The position numbers and the translations under genes are program-made. A stretch of DNA of 64,000 bases, taken from positions 1,364,001-1,428,000 of the forward strand of contig CP099420.1 of assembly GCA_024114885.1 (NCBI GenBank), written 5' to 3'. The notes beneath the pieces were generated by a model. The model saw only the letters and a program-made list of their open reading frames with translations, searched no databases and was not told the origin of the DNA. Origin of the DNA: Septoria linicola (taxonomy: Eukaryota; Ascomycota; Dothideomycetes; Mycosphaerellales; Mycosphaerellaceae). The stretch's first letter is position 1, and each line of letters begins with the position of its first letter. This document shows, one piece after another, positions 1 through 12,769 of this stretch.

Positions 1-3000
1 AGCTATAGTTAGTCTAGGTACCCTTATTACTATCGTAGTCTAAGAGCTCCTAAGCCTTCTAACGGACGTTAGAAGTAACCTTCAAGTCTACCTCGGTCGC
101 GGAGAACTAAAAGGGTCTAAGATAGCTTCTACCTACCTTACGTATTAGGGCGTTAATATCGTCCTCTAGTTCCTAAGTATTAGTACCCTTCTTACCGCGA
201 CGAGTACGTCCTATAGGCTTAGAGAAGAAAGTATTCGCTTCTAGCTTAAACTACGTCCGGTTTTAAGCGTTCTAGGCGATAAGGGCTTAGAGATCGGCTA
301 TACTACCTATCTAAATAATACGCTAGTAGAGAGTATACGTTACGTTAGCCGTCTTCGGTAGCTTTAAACCTATAGTATTACCTATCTTAGCTATATATTC
401 TTTATAAAGAGGCTAGCTAAGGTATAGAAGAATATTAATTAAAGCGTAGCTCTTAGCTACTTTCTTCTTCTCCTAGACATTATCGACTTCTTTAAGAGCT
501 CCGCTAACGATTACCTAGTAGTAGACTTCGGAGGTAATACTATCCTTTATATAAGCCTAGTAGTATAGATTAGGCTCCGAGTCGCTCTCTAGCTTAATTC
601 TACTATTATCTTCTAGCACGATTAGCGATAGGCGTTACGGACCTAGTAGCGGCTCCGTCGTAGGTAGTACTTAGTCTTACGTAGGATCGCTATTACCTAA
701 AGTGCTTAGTATAGGAGAAGTTTCGATCGAGGTAATAATAGTTTCTCTAGCGCGAATTCTAGTAAGCCTCTCGCTTTTACGAAGGATAGGCGTAAGCTTC
801 TTCGTAGAGCTTAGCGTTAACTTCTCTAACTAAGCTTTTAGCCTCTATATAGTACTAGGCGATACGGAATCTCTAGGACGAGGCTCTAAGGTCGTAAGTA
901 AATTACTTTCTTTTTCTTAACTAGAGTTTCGAGTAGGACTAGATAAGGATAGGCTCTTAGGCGTAGAGGAAGAGGGTCGTCTATTAGATCTTAGATTTCT
1001 AGGAGGAGGTAACGGTCTATAGGATATTAAGGACTATCTCTCTACTATTAGAAATACGTAGGTCGGTTCTTCGAAGGCCTCTCCTTTAGTAAGCTTAACT
1101 ATAAATCTATACTAATTAAGTCTATAGCCTACCTCTAGGCGTACTTCTCTTATCTTATAGCTAAATACGTCGACCTACGAGAGCTCCTCCTTAAACTTGT
1201 TCTAGTAGCGTCTCCTATCTAAGTTCGTATTAATAAAGCCTAAGCTCTACGAGCTAGGAGTCTTCTTACTTCTCTATAGCTGAAAATACTAGCTACGAGA
1301 GAATATATTCGCTACCTACTAATAGAAACGATCTTACTTTTACTACGCCGAGAAGACCTAGTCTTTAGGCTCGCTCTCTTTAAAAGCGCCTTTATACTTA
1401 TTTAACTATTAATAAAGGTTCCTAAGTATCTCTTTATCGTATAAGACTTAGTTAAGGAAGGGGAAGTTTTGCTCGTATTTAAATTCTATACGTAGCTACT
1501 ACTAAATCAAGTTTCTCTCCTTTACTAAGTCCCGGCCTTCTTAGCGTATCTTCTTTATATTATCGCGCTTTATACTCTACGCGTTAAGGTACTTTAGTAA
1601 AATCTTAGTTAAGAGGCGTTTAAAGAAGTTAAATATACCGATCTTTATCCTATTATTTACTTCCTCGACTTACTTAAGTACTAAGTCGACGCTCTCCTCT
1701 TAGTCTTATAGTGTCTCTAGCGATAGAATAGCTTTAGTAGTATTATTAAGGTTCGTTATACTTGTAAGAGGTCTACTTAAAAGCTAGAAGCTAACGATAG
1801 AGCCTTCGCGATTAATACGAGCGAGCGCTATATCTTATATAGAACTTAAAGAAGCTATCTTTCGTCGTTTCTTTAGAGACTCTTATCTAAGTAGTTCTTA
1901 TATAAAACTTCGAACGAGCGAGGTAGAAGGCGAAAGCGCTAGTCTTAATAAGCGTTTAGGTATTAAAGAACGCCGGAAAGAGGAAGTCTTGTTCTTTATA
2001 CGCGATAGGGAAAGAGAACGTCTTTAAATAGTCGTATTAGCGGCTTAGAGCGATATAAAGCGCGTAACTAGTAATAAGTAACTTAAATAGCGAGGAGAGT
2101 CGAGCGCGTAACCGGTTATAGAGTTTTCTATTATATTAGTTACTACTTACGTATATAAATAGCTATATAGCGTTACTAGGTAGTAACGAAAGATAAGAAT
2201 CGAACTTAATAGAAGCAAGGCTCTATAGTAACTAAGTAATAGTTAATAAGGAAGAAGAGATCGTTTAGAGCGTAAAAGTAGTCTAATTATATACCTTATC
2301 GTAGTAGCGTAACTATTATTAGGATTAGGGGTCTATACGTAGAGCTTAGTTACGTAAGGTTTTAGTTATTATTTAAAAAGATAACTAAAAGTTTACTTTA
2401 CCTTAACGCTTCTATAGCTGTCGCTTACTACTAACGTAACTACTAACTACTATAGTATGTACCTTACTATCGCTAATAAGGACTAAGACTTAGATACTAT
2501 CGTCGTTACCTCTACTAACTTAAAAGAGCCTTATTTCTCGTATACCTAGTCGACTTACTAGATCGCGCTTTCCGCGTCGTAAGAGACCGCTAGCGCTATA
2601 GTTAATAGCTAGGAAGGAGCTATTAGCGCCGCTATTACTAAAGATTCAAGCTTCTCTACTCTTATATAGGCTGAAAACCTTAAACTTTAAGAATTCTCTA
2701 CTAGAAACTAATATTTTTAGCGATTCCTTTAGTTAGGCAAAGATTAGTAGTAAAAAAAGACCTTTAGGATAGAAAACCCTTATCTCTCTTCTTCGATTAG
2801 CGACTAAAAAGGACTCTAGGAAAGTAGATTATAGTACTAACCTTAGAAATCGCTAGTAGAAAAGAGCTTTAGGAGTATAGGTCTAGCTTAGATTTTTAAG
2901 ACCTAGTAGTAGAAAGTAGCTCGGGACAGCTAACTTTTATAGTAATAGTAGGCTTAGGACTTAGAAAAAGGAGTAGGATAGTAGGTTAACTAGTAGATAT

Positions 3001-3140
3001 AGAATCTATATTTAAAAGTTAAGTTTAGGAGAGTAACTAGCTATATAGATACTTATCTTAGCTATAGAAAACAGTGTCGAGACAGTTAGGATTAGCTAGA
3101 TTTTCACTAATCTAGTAAAAGAGGAGCTCGGGAAGCTTAG

Positions 3141-3338
3141 ATTAGAGCTCGATAGTAGCTCTAGGAATAAAAGAAGTACTTAGAATAGCTAAGATTTAAC
3201 TAGATTTATACTAGTCTAGTAAATTATAAGCTTAGGAAGCTCCGATTAGAGCTTAATAGTAGCTTTAGGACTAAGAGAAGCGCTTAGGAAGGTTAGATTA
3301 GAGCTCGATAGTAGCTCTAGGAACAAAAGAAGCGTCTA
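3141..3338. repeat. Three imperfect copies of a 42-bp tandem-like repeat
   Basis: Copies start at 3,141, 3,245 and 3,297 and share the core GAGCTCGATAGTAGCTCTAG, with the middle copy diverged by C/T-type changes. Copies 1 and 2 lie in a longer duplicated unit of about 104 bp that also contains the CTAGTCTAGTAAA segment. They sit just downstream of the integrase remnant and could belong to the 3' untranslated part or LTR of the element. Confidence 0.75.
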
Positions 3339-3659
3339 GGATAGTACGATCTTAGGAAGATTAGCCTTTTTATAGTAGAGGCTAGGCTTTAGTAGCTAGA
3401 TCTTAGCTTATACCTCTAATTAAGTATCGCTCGTCGAATTTCTAAATCTTTAGCTCTACCGGGCTAGCTTTAGCCTTTAGCTTACTAAGTCTTCTACTTC
3501 TTCTTTAAGCTCTATTAGTAGCTAGCGTATATAACTCTCCCTTTCTTCTTAAGTTATTACTAATAGCTTACTAATAAAGATCTATAGATACTTATACCTA
3601 GGTAGAAGGCCTAGTTCTATAACCTTCTCTATTAGTAGCGGTACTTCTTCTAGTTTAAC

Positions 3660-4950
3660 CTAATCCGGAACTAGCTTTAGGTTTTCTTATAGAAAGGTAT
3701 ATTTCTTAAGGTCTATCCTCTTATAGATATACTCCTGTTTTAAGCTATCTAGTTCCTTAAGCTTATACGATATACCTTCTTATAACACTTTAGATACTCT
3801 AAAAGAGCCTTCCTATCTAAACGTAAGCTTATAGGAGAAGCTAGTTTTTAACTTAGAGCAGTATACTAATACGAGATCTCCTTTCTTTAGTATAGTAAGA
3901 TCCGTATAGCGATGTTTATCGAAGTACGCCTTGTTCTACTCTTAGAGACGCTATTAACGTAGTCGTCCTTCTTCTATAGTCGTTTCTATAGCTTCTAGGG
4001 CTTAAGCTCGAATCGTAAGAAGCTCTACTCTAGTCTTAACCTTGCCCTAATCTATAATCTAGAAGGTGTAGTATTCTAGTTCGATTAGTAGTACTACGTC
4101 ACGCCTAATTATTACTTCTAATAGCGTTAGGCCGGTAGTAGAGACTATTATCGTTCTTTCCGTCTATAATACTACTAGAATATAGTCCCTAATCGAATAA
4201 AGGCCGCTATTAGAGAGCTTTAAGTAAGCGTCTAATATCGTCTTATAGCTGACTTTAACGATAGCGTTAGACTAAGGGTAGTATAGCGAGATATTAATAC
4301 GCTTAATACTATACGATAGTAGTAGCTTCTCTACGTTACTAAGGTTAGTCTTATAGTTATTAAGGATAACTTCTATAGTAGTACCCTACTAGTAAAAGAT
4401 CTCTTCCTATATAAACCTTACTATCTATACTAAGGAGATACTCTTTACTAGGTACTAGAATATACGTACTTCTAGCTAGCGCGATAGAGATTCGCGTATA
4501 ACTATTAACGAACAGTTCTTTAAGACATATAAGCTATCGATATACTACCGCTAGCCGACTATAACTTAGAGTAGGATTTGTAGCTCTCTAGGTACCTATC
4601 TCCTATACTAAAGACTATAAACAGTATATTACTAAATAGCGAGCGAGATTTAAGCCTAAACCCTATCCTACTACTATCGTTTCTAGATAAGATTATACGT
4701 CTGTTTAGCGCTACGATAACCGTTCTTATAATAGTATACCTTAATAATACGAGCTCGCGCTTTAGGTTTATTAATAACTCGCTATAGGGGTCTAGCTACT
4801 CGCTCTTAGCGCTAGAGCTAGTTGTTTTTAATATAAAACAGCTAACACTTCTTTCTTAACTACTTATACTCGTTATTAGAAACTCTCTTAGGTCTTTATA
4901 TTCGTATAAGTATAAAAGCGATATTTATTAACTCCTAAGAGTAGATTCTA
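3660..4950 (-). pseudogene. Integrase remnant with GPY/F-type C-terminal module
   Basis: The central part reads GTTIEVILNNY (near 4,360) and later ISLYYP-stop-SNAIVKV (near 4,260-4,230). Active Ty3 integrases have a TDNG and an IVE at the same places, so the second Asp and the Glu of the DDE triad are now Asn and Lys. The C-terminal module at about 3,793-3,822 reads as FR(stop)EGSFRV, the degraded form of the F.RWEGPF.V motif known as GPY/F, preceded by KKGDLVLVY. A chromodomain was not recognised after it. Confidence 0.8.
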
Positions 4951-5089
4951 TTAATCGTAGGTAGCTCGCTCTAAATCACCTATATAGAGAAAGCGTTAAC
5001 GTAAAAGGTATCGAAGAATTACTCGTTAATTATTAGATCTACGTCTTCTTCCTATTCTATAGTCTCTATATCTTTAGGCGTAGTAGGCT

Positions 5090-6650
5090 TCCTTAATAAC
5101 GAATCCGGAGCTATATACTTCTTACTAGGAACATATATAACGTTAAAGTCGAAGAGGTAGATCTATACTAGTTAGCGCGTTATTACTATATTCGGTAAAT
5201 TAGAGGTAGCCTTATTAAGCTAGTAAACGAGGGTATTTATATTAATCTCTAGTTAGAAGTATACTCCGAACAGCTATAGTTTTAGCTTCTTTAATACCTT
5301 TAGCATACTAAGGTATTCGCGCTTTCTAGTATCGTACTTAACTTCTACCGAGTTAAATAGGCCGGACTTATATCGAACTAGATAGTAGAGAAGTAGCTCG
5401 TCTCGATTATATTAGGAAAGCGTATATCTCTAACCTTTGCCGCTCGAATCCACGCCTACGATAATAAGTCCTACTCCTTCTCTATAGTTAAGAGTAACTA
5501 GGGCTAGGGCTAAAACTAGTACCTTTAAGACGACGTCTTTAGCTAGTTAGTGTTCGGTAGTCTATTAAAACTTAGTATCCTTCTATAAGAGTTTAAATAG
5601 TAGAGTAAGGATAATCGTAAAACCTTTAACCTAGACGCGGTAGTACGTAACTACGTTAAGGAAGATTCGAACCTCCTTCTAATTTTCTAGCGTCGGCTAT
5701 TTCTTAATCTTCGCTACTCTCGTGAAGTCTAGATAGCGACTATCGATACTAGTAAGGTAACTAACGATTACTAGTTATTCGTAATAGAGCTATAGCTTAT
5801 TAAAAGCTACGGTTATATTAGCTCGTTCTATATTATAGAGAACGTCGTCTATAGCTATAATATATTTAATAATATAATAGTAGAGGCTAGGTTTAACCTC
5901 TTTACTATTATACTTCGTCTTAGGCTCTTTAATACTAATATTATTAAGGAACGGCTATGCCTTATACGAGATATACTCTATAAGCACTTGATTAATAATA
6001 CGAACGAACTAGGTAATAGAATTCGTAGCTCCTTATAGTAACGTTATCTACTATAATAAGCCTAGTAGTAAGTTAAAGCCTATAAGGTCTCTATATAATT
6101 TATCGAGTAGGATTTAGTTATATCTAGAGAAGATATTAACTAACGAGGCTAGCGCGTAACCGGTAAAGTCCTTAGAGAAACCCTTAGCGTCGAGTAGTAA
6201 GTTCAAATCTCTTATAGTAACTTGATTAAACTTCTAAGCTACGTTAATTAACTAATACTTCTTTAGCTTACCTACTTCTGTCTTCTTACTAATAAGGAAG
6301 TATAGGTTTCGATAGGCACTATAGTATAGCTTAAGAGTTCCAGCTTAGATTCGTTATCTTAGTATGTCCTCTACGATATATCGTAGCGATAGGTTTAGCT
6401 TAAAGCCTAGATACTACTATAGCTCGTAAGGAACTATCTAAATCTTCTATAGTAGAGTAATATTAGGATTAATTCGGCCTAAATACGTAAAGTCTTACGT
6501 AAAGGTAGCTTCTCGATTCCTTAGTATATAGTATAACAAATCTAGCTCTTTTAGTAGTAGTTCTATACTAGGTTTGAACTTTGTAAGCCGTTCGGGCGTT
6601 AGGTGTAATCTAGGCTCGATCGTCGAGAACCTCTTAGTTAAGTACTTACT
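5090..6650 (-). pseudogene. Reverse transcriptase-RNase H remnant
   Basis: The frame carries the fungal Ty3 reverse transcriptase landmarks LISKK, QGATNSI and a palm-site segment at 5,937-5,951 that now reads FLNNI where active elements have FLDDI. RNase H follows, with GVDSSGKG at 5,434-5,457, then KYDTRKREYL and VPSKKYIAPDSL, the usual R/K-H-x-A-D-x-L-S tail. Both palm aspartates have become Asn by the TpG to TpA change expected of RIP on the complementary strand. Inactive beyond doubt. Confidence 0.87.
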
Positions 6651-9479
6651 ATTATAAGGTCTAGTACTAGGTAGTATAGCTACTTCCTTCTTAATATAAG
6701 TCTGTCGCTAGTCCTTTAATCCGCTAGGGTTTAAGCTATTAGTTATAGTAATATCGGTATTTACCAGTTTAATCTTGTTAGTAACTCGCTTATAAAGAGT
6801 ATAGGCGCTAATATAATTATCTAGCTTCCGCTACCTTATAGCTTCTTTATTACGAGCTTTCTCCGCTACTATATTAATAGCGGCCGAGATAACGTACGTC
6901 TCCTCGCTAAGCTCGTCGTCTACTTTATCGGAGATAACCTCGTTATAGGGTCCGGGTTCTTAGATAGCTAGCTCCGCCTCTCTAAGCTTCCTATAGGCAA
7001 TTATTAAGTATTCGCCTTCGTAATCTGAACTCTAGCTCGATTAAGACACTAGTATAGTATCGTTAAAACTATACTTAATACTCTAGTACAAGTCTCGCTC
7101 GCTAGTATAAGCTAGCTTAGCTTCGCTAGTAGCTAGTAGAAGCTTCTTAAGTCGACTATTTTAGCTAAATTTAGCGATATTGCCTTTAACGGCCGCTACT
7201 ACGAGATAGTCGTACTATGTTTAAGTCTAGCTATAATTAACCCGTCTTAATAGTTCGAGCTACTATCGTAGAGAGGTACTTTGTCTAATTAAGTCTACTA
7301 TAAAATAGTCTCCGAAGTAGATTACCTTTATATACGATAACTACTACGTAAGGTAGTTAAAGACTTGATTCTCTAGGAGTTTAGAGCTGTCGGTAACTAT
7401 AAATAAACACTAGTACTAATCGCTTATCTATCTATACTACTAGTATAGTTTAAAGTATAGTATAGGAGGTATAACGTAATTATCGTTTAAAAAGGTAACT
7501 ACGGAACGTTCCGCTAGCTAACCTTTCTAAGTAGAGTTTTCACCTCTAACTACTAAACCTTATATAGAAAAGGTAGTAGAAGCTTGAAAAGCTTATAATC
7601 CCTCTCTCTACTCCTCGCTATTATAAGATCTAGAGTCCTCGATAGTATACTCTATATTCTTTAGCTAATAATTACCGAAAGTTAGAGTTTAGATACCGAC
7701 TTCTACCGAACCTAGACGCGATATATGTATTAGAGCCTCTACTAAACTCGTGCCGTCAACTAGAGCTAGTTCCTTAGTACTCTAGCTTTTCCTAGTACCT
7801 GTTCTATAGTACGTATATTACTATAGCTATTAAAGCCTATAAATATAATAATACGGCCGTCTAGAGTACTAATTAAGCCCTTCTAAGAGCTATTATCGTA
7901 GTTCTTAGAAGCTAGGCGTACCTATCGTGCCTATAGTTAGCTAAGTAAGATCGGGCTATTCGCTAGTAAGACTAGAAATAGTATAGTAACTCTTACGCTA
8001 AAGATATCGATTAATACTTCCGAGTAGTACCTAACGAAAGTAACCTTGCCTCTAACTCCTCCTATAGTAATATTACTAAGAGGAGTTATACTAACTTAAA
8101 GCTTCCGAACGTGTTCGATCGGTATAATTATTAACTTAGCCCTCTCGTCGATTAAAGACTTATAAGCTATTATTCGAGAGCCGTACTTTATAGGTACGTA
8201 GATACTTAGAATAATCTAATAGATATTATTAAATAATAGGAGGATATTATTAGTCCGCTTATAAAGCTTAGAAGTAGGCCTAGGTTTCACTATATTAATC
8301 GCTATAGTAGTAGCCTAGAAGGCCTTAATATCGGTCGCTAAAACAGCTTTTATTAGCTCCTCTACCGTATCGTAGAAGGCTTTAGATAGTAAGGAATATA
8401 CGCTAATCTTAGCTCTACTATCTCTATTCGTACGCTTCTTTACCTAGAGCTTGTTAAGCTTCTTACGTAGATCTATATTATTTAGAACACGACCCTATAA
8501 AGAATACGACGCTCGCTCGCTATAGAGAATAATCTCTACTAAGCTTAACTAGACCTTAGATTCGAGTATTTTGTCTATCTAGAAGACGTTAGCGTTATTA
8601 TTAGCGTACGTAGCTCGAAGGTAGTTATCTACCTACTTTATCTTTAGAGGCTCCTTTACCTTCTTTCGCTTTTAAGTATACGTAGGAGCGACTAGAACTA
8701 GTAGACCGTTTAGGTAGTTATATATCTGTTTATCCTCGACCTTATCGTTATTATATCCTTAAGTTTAAGAATCCTCTAACTCTCCTATATTTATAAGGTA
8801 AGGAGCCGGCCGGTTTTTATCTTTAACCTCTTTAATACGAGAGTAACGATAAGCGCGGGTTCTTATAGCTATAGCCTAGGTTATAATCCGCTTCTATACT
8901 CCTATTAGCTATCCTCTAACTAGACGAGAAGGGTTTAGGTTCTGTTTTGTCTTTACGCTATCTCCGGCTACGTAGGCGCCGATTAGATCGTTCTAATCTT
9001 CCTATATAATAGAAGCGACTTAACCGATATTAATAGGACTATCGATACTAGCTACCTTGTTCGCTATCCTCTACTAGCTCGCTCTTAGCGTTAATAAACG
9101 ATCTATATTTTCAAGATTAATCTTTCCGTAGCGCTACTCTAATACTTCTATTAATACGAACAGCTTTAATAGTTCCTTGTCCTAGTAGTACTATATCTTT
9201 TCTATATCTAGGCGAGGCGTTCTATAGTATATAATACCGGTCTTTAAATCTCTATATATTAAGCTCTTAGTCCTAAACTATTATAGGTACTCGTAGTTTG
9301 TAGCTATATAGCCTTCGAGCCTATATATCTAATAACCTAAAATCTTTAGAGCGATCGCTATATAGGCCTTAATTATTAACCCGTTATCTATTATAGCTAA
9401 GTTAATCGAAATCTCCTAGCTATAAGTAGGCCTTAGAATATATAGATAGTCGTGATCGTAAGACTTCGCCTACTATCTT

Positions 9480-10411
9480 ATCGACAGGCGTAGTAGCTAT
9501 AGGCCTCCTTCTTCGAGTCGATAAATCGTAGCGATTACGAGGTCTTATATACTAGCGGTAATATTATCGACGCTTGCCGGTTTACGGCCTTTATAGACTA
9601 CCGTTTCTCTAGCCTTAAACTTAGAGTTTAGTCTTAGGGCGGACTTCTTTACTACTTCGTATAACTACTAGATATCTCTACCGCCTTCGTTATATACTTC
9701 TGATTTAAAGTCCTTATTACTATTAATCTAACGCTAGGCTGTCTTTAAGAGCTTACTATAATCTAAGTTACTATTATTAAGGTCTAACTTAAGATAGGCC
9801 TAGAGCCTCTTACTGAAGTAGAATAGTAGGCCTTATATAAATAGAAGAGTACGAGAACGCTCGTCTATATACGAAGTAGGTATAGTATTAGAGTAGAGCA
9901 TAAACTACCTTAAGTACTCTAAGAGATTATTATCCTCGCTATAGTCGACCTTATAAAGGTTTTCTATATAGTAGCGGTTTCTAAGTATATATATACTATC
10001 GTACTTTTAGTACTCCTTAATAATAGATTCCTTAAACTTAGCGTAGTCTCGATTATAGAAACTATTAAGGCGCTAGCATCGTCTATATTAGACGACTATA
10101 ACCTAAGTAAGTAACTTCTTATAAAGCTGTTTATTATTATTAATAAGTAGGATAGCGTAGTTACTATATAGTGCTTTAAAACGCTTAATATACTCGGTTA
10201 CGTTCTCTTTATTAAAGAAGAGATTCTAGTCCGAGCTAGGTATTAGTAGAACCTAAGCGATAATCACCTTCTAGCTTTAGGTTACTTAGATAGTCTCTAT
10301 AAGTAGCTAGAACTACGCTATAGACAGTCTACTATTTAAGTTTAGTCCTTAAAAGGTATTAGCGTTAGGGTTAAGGTTATTACCTCCTTAGTCCTTAGCT
10401 TCTATAGACAT
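9480..10411 (-). pseudogene. Gag remnant of the Ty3/gypsy element
   Basis: An ATG at 10,411 opens a frame that, apart from RIP-type stops, reads as a retrotransposon Gag (capsid) domain. A motif resembling FFNKENVTEYIKRF matches the typical fungal Gag pattern F.G..VTEFL..F, and further downstream segments such as LLEYLRQF and FIQGLL (stops read as Gln) match the later capsid helices. The 3' limit is approximate because the frame becomes too degraded to follow. The assignment rests on pattern memory of fungal Gag proteins, not on a search. Confidence 0.7.
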
Positions 10412-10614
10412 ATCGTTATCTAGTAGAGGGAATAAAGTAAAAGCGAGTAGTAGCTTTACTAGTAATCTCCGAATTTGCTTATTAAGCTAGTTAGATAAGC
10501 TACTATCTAGTGTTATAGGCCGGCTAGTAGATACTAATTTACTTATAGAGCTCGTTCGAAGATGTTCTAAGAGTATATTATACTCTTCTTAATTAAGGTT
10601 TTTAAATAAAATAT

Positions 10615-10637
10615 AGTTATCGTTTAAAACGATAACT
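10615..10637. repeat. 23-bp palindrome-like motif, three diverged copies
   Basis: At 10,615-10,637 the sequence is an almost perfect inverted repeat: AGTTATCG, TTTAAAA centre, CGATAACT. Diverged relatives occur at 2,364-2,386 and 7,478-7,500. The outer two flank the retroelement coding region (3.66-10.41 kb), so they may be LTR-internal hairpins, but they could also be chance in TpA-rich sequence. Confidence 0.4.
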
Positions 10638-12449
10638 AAAAAACAAGAGTCTAATATTTTATTAGCTGTCTAAAAATAAATCGTTAATCTTTTCTTATAA
10701 TACCGAGGCTGTATTAATTATACCTAATAAGTAAGGTATATCGTATCGTATAGTTCGACCGTTTATAGCTAGGCGCGTCCGTCTTACTTATTTAGGTAAT
10801 CCGCTATATAACTATAGTAGTATAATATTACGTTAGCCTATACTATATACCGGGTCCGGGGCCTTAGACGTAATTAGTGTCCTTAGCTAAACGATTAGCG
10901 TATAATGCCGTACTAAGGCTTATTCTAAGCGATCTATATACTAGGAGATACGAGATTGCCTAGACAGGTCCGGCCTATCCTATAGCCTCTACGCTATCCG
11001 AACGAGGGCGTTTTTACGCTAAACCGGAGTCTAATCGAAGACTATTATAGGTATAGAGACCTTGAGTAAATCTCCGATATAGTAAGTTACCTTACTATCT
11101 ATACGACAATTACCGAATAGATCTATACTAAGAGGTACTAGAGGTTTATAACTTTTCTAGGTTAGAGCGATATCTATATTCTAGGAGCTTCTACGTTATT
11201 ATAGCCCTTTAAGTCGCCTCTTACGTAGGCTCCTTTAGGCCTCTTATTAATGTTTATAGTATATTAGTTCTCGCTTTAAGGCTACCTTCTACCCTCTACG
11301 CTTCTAGTCCTAGTATAAGAGAGAAGAGATAGCCTTACCTTCGGCTCTATTAATAGATAATAACTACTCTAACACTAACCCCCTAGGCAGGTATAAGAGT
11401 AGTCGCTATAGAACAAGACCTGTTCGGAGAGTAATAGTCTTATAATACATGTGTTAACTAGTAGTAACGAGCTTAAAATAGTAGCCCTAGGACTAAGAGC
11501 CTTATACTAGGACTATAGGACATTAAATTAATCAAGTAGAGTAAACATTGCTATCTTAGAAACGAGCTACTATCTTGCTTTTATACTAAAACTACTAAGC
11601 ACGGTATATAGGTAGGCCTTTGCCTTACTATTAGTTCTATCTAGGATTAGAATCCTTTAGCTCTTCTTGTCCTCTTAGTCTATTATAGAAATAGGTAAAT
11701 AGAATAAATAATTAGTAGAATACTTTAGACTAGCTAAGGATTCTAGAGAAGAGTAATTTCTTATAGTAGAGAGACTAGCTCTAAGAGATAAAGATTTCTT
11801 ATATTTAGGAAATTACTAAGACTTAGATCTTTCTCTCTTAGTAGAGTTTCTATTACTAGGTAGTAGGAAGGCTAAGTAGCCTCTTCTAACTCTAGTAATA
11901 CTAGGTATAATAGTAGAGAACTAGGTAGGTATTAATAAAATAGAGATATACTACTATCTTATAGAGATCTTTACTAACTTATATACTACTAGGTACAAAC
12001 TAGCTTCGTTAGTAATATAGTTAGAGAAACTTCTAGGCCTTAAATATTTTCTATAAACTATAAGAGATATAAGTAACCTATACTAATATAGGTTACTCCT
12101 ATTTAGTATATAAACCTAGGCTTATAACCTATTAAAAGTAGAGAGCGTATTATATACTATATAATATTAAGGAGAGTATAGCGTAGTAAAGAAGAATAGA
12201 GGATTAATCTTAAACTAACTTATATATATAGTATAGTAGTAATATACTAGGAACTAAATATAAAGTTAATTAAGTTAGTTATCTAAGAAGAGAAGAAAGA
12301 GAAGTAAGATATACCTCTTACTAAGCCCTAGGTAGATACCTTAGGTATCTAGAACTATACTTAGATGTCTATATCTAGACTAACTATCTAGGATATATTC
12401 TTAATATTTCCTTTTTATAAGCTTTATATATCTTCTTATCTTACTATAC

Positions 12450-12769
12450 TATTTCTTAGTAATATTATAGCTATTAATCTTTAGGAGCTCTATAGCTACC
12501 TCGTCTAAGACCCGTAAGTCGTAGAATATAAAAGTAATCTACCGTTCTAATACTTATAGATTATTTAGTATATACTATACGCGTCTATTATTCTTCCTAG
12601 CGCTCTAGATACTCTATATTACTATTAATCGTCTAATTGTTCTTATAGTTATATCGATATAGTAGACGTCTTAGAGGTCTTTTTAAATAGTTACTTTAGA
12701 TACTCTAGCTTTAAGGTACTTAGTAATCTACGTACGGTATAGTTCGTAGTCTCTAGTAGTAGGAGACAT
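12450..12769 (-). pseudogene. RIP-degraded gene relic beginning at an ATG, possible helix-turn-helix
   Basis: From an ATG at 12,769 a minus-strand frame can be followed for about 100 codons, interrupted only by TAG/TAA at positions consistent with former Gln/Trp. The first 60 residues (MSPTTRDYELYRT..., then ..TIRTIRRLI) resemble the HTH pattern found at the N-terminus of some fungal transposon-associated proteins. I cannot name the family. It sits at the extreme edge of the island, so it may mark the end of a second element. Confidence 0.3.

Larger units (their letters stand above)
3660..10411 (-). mobile_element. Ty3/gypsy LTR retrotransposon relic, RIP-inactivated
   Basis: Reading the minus strand through its stops gives Gag, reverse transcriptase, RNase H and integrase in that order, which is the Ty3/gypsy (not Ty1/copia) arrangement. 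The interval from the Gag start to the integrase C-terminus is about 6.75 kb, longer than the usual internal region of about 5 kb, so a nested insertion or a long Gag-protease spacer between about 9,000 and 6,800 is possible. I did not find a convincing LTR pair by eye. Stops fall at positions where relatives have Gln or Trp, and several Asp/Glu codons have become Asn/Lys, all explained by CpA/TpG to TpA change. It cannot be autonomous. Confidence 0.88.
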
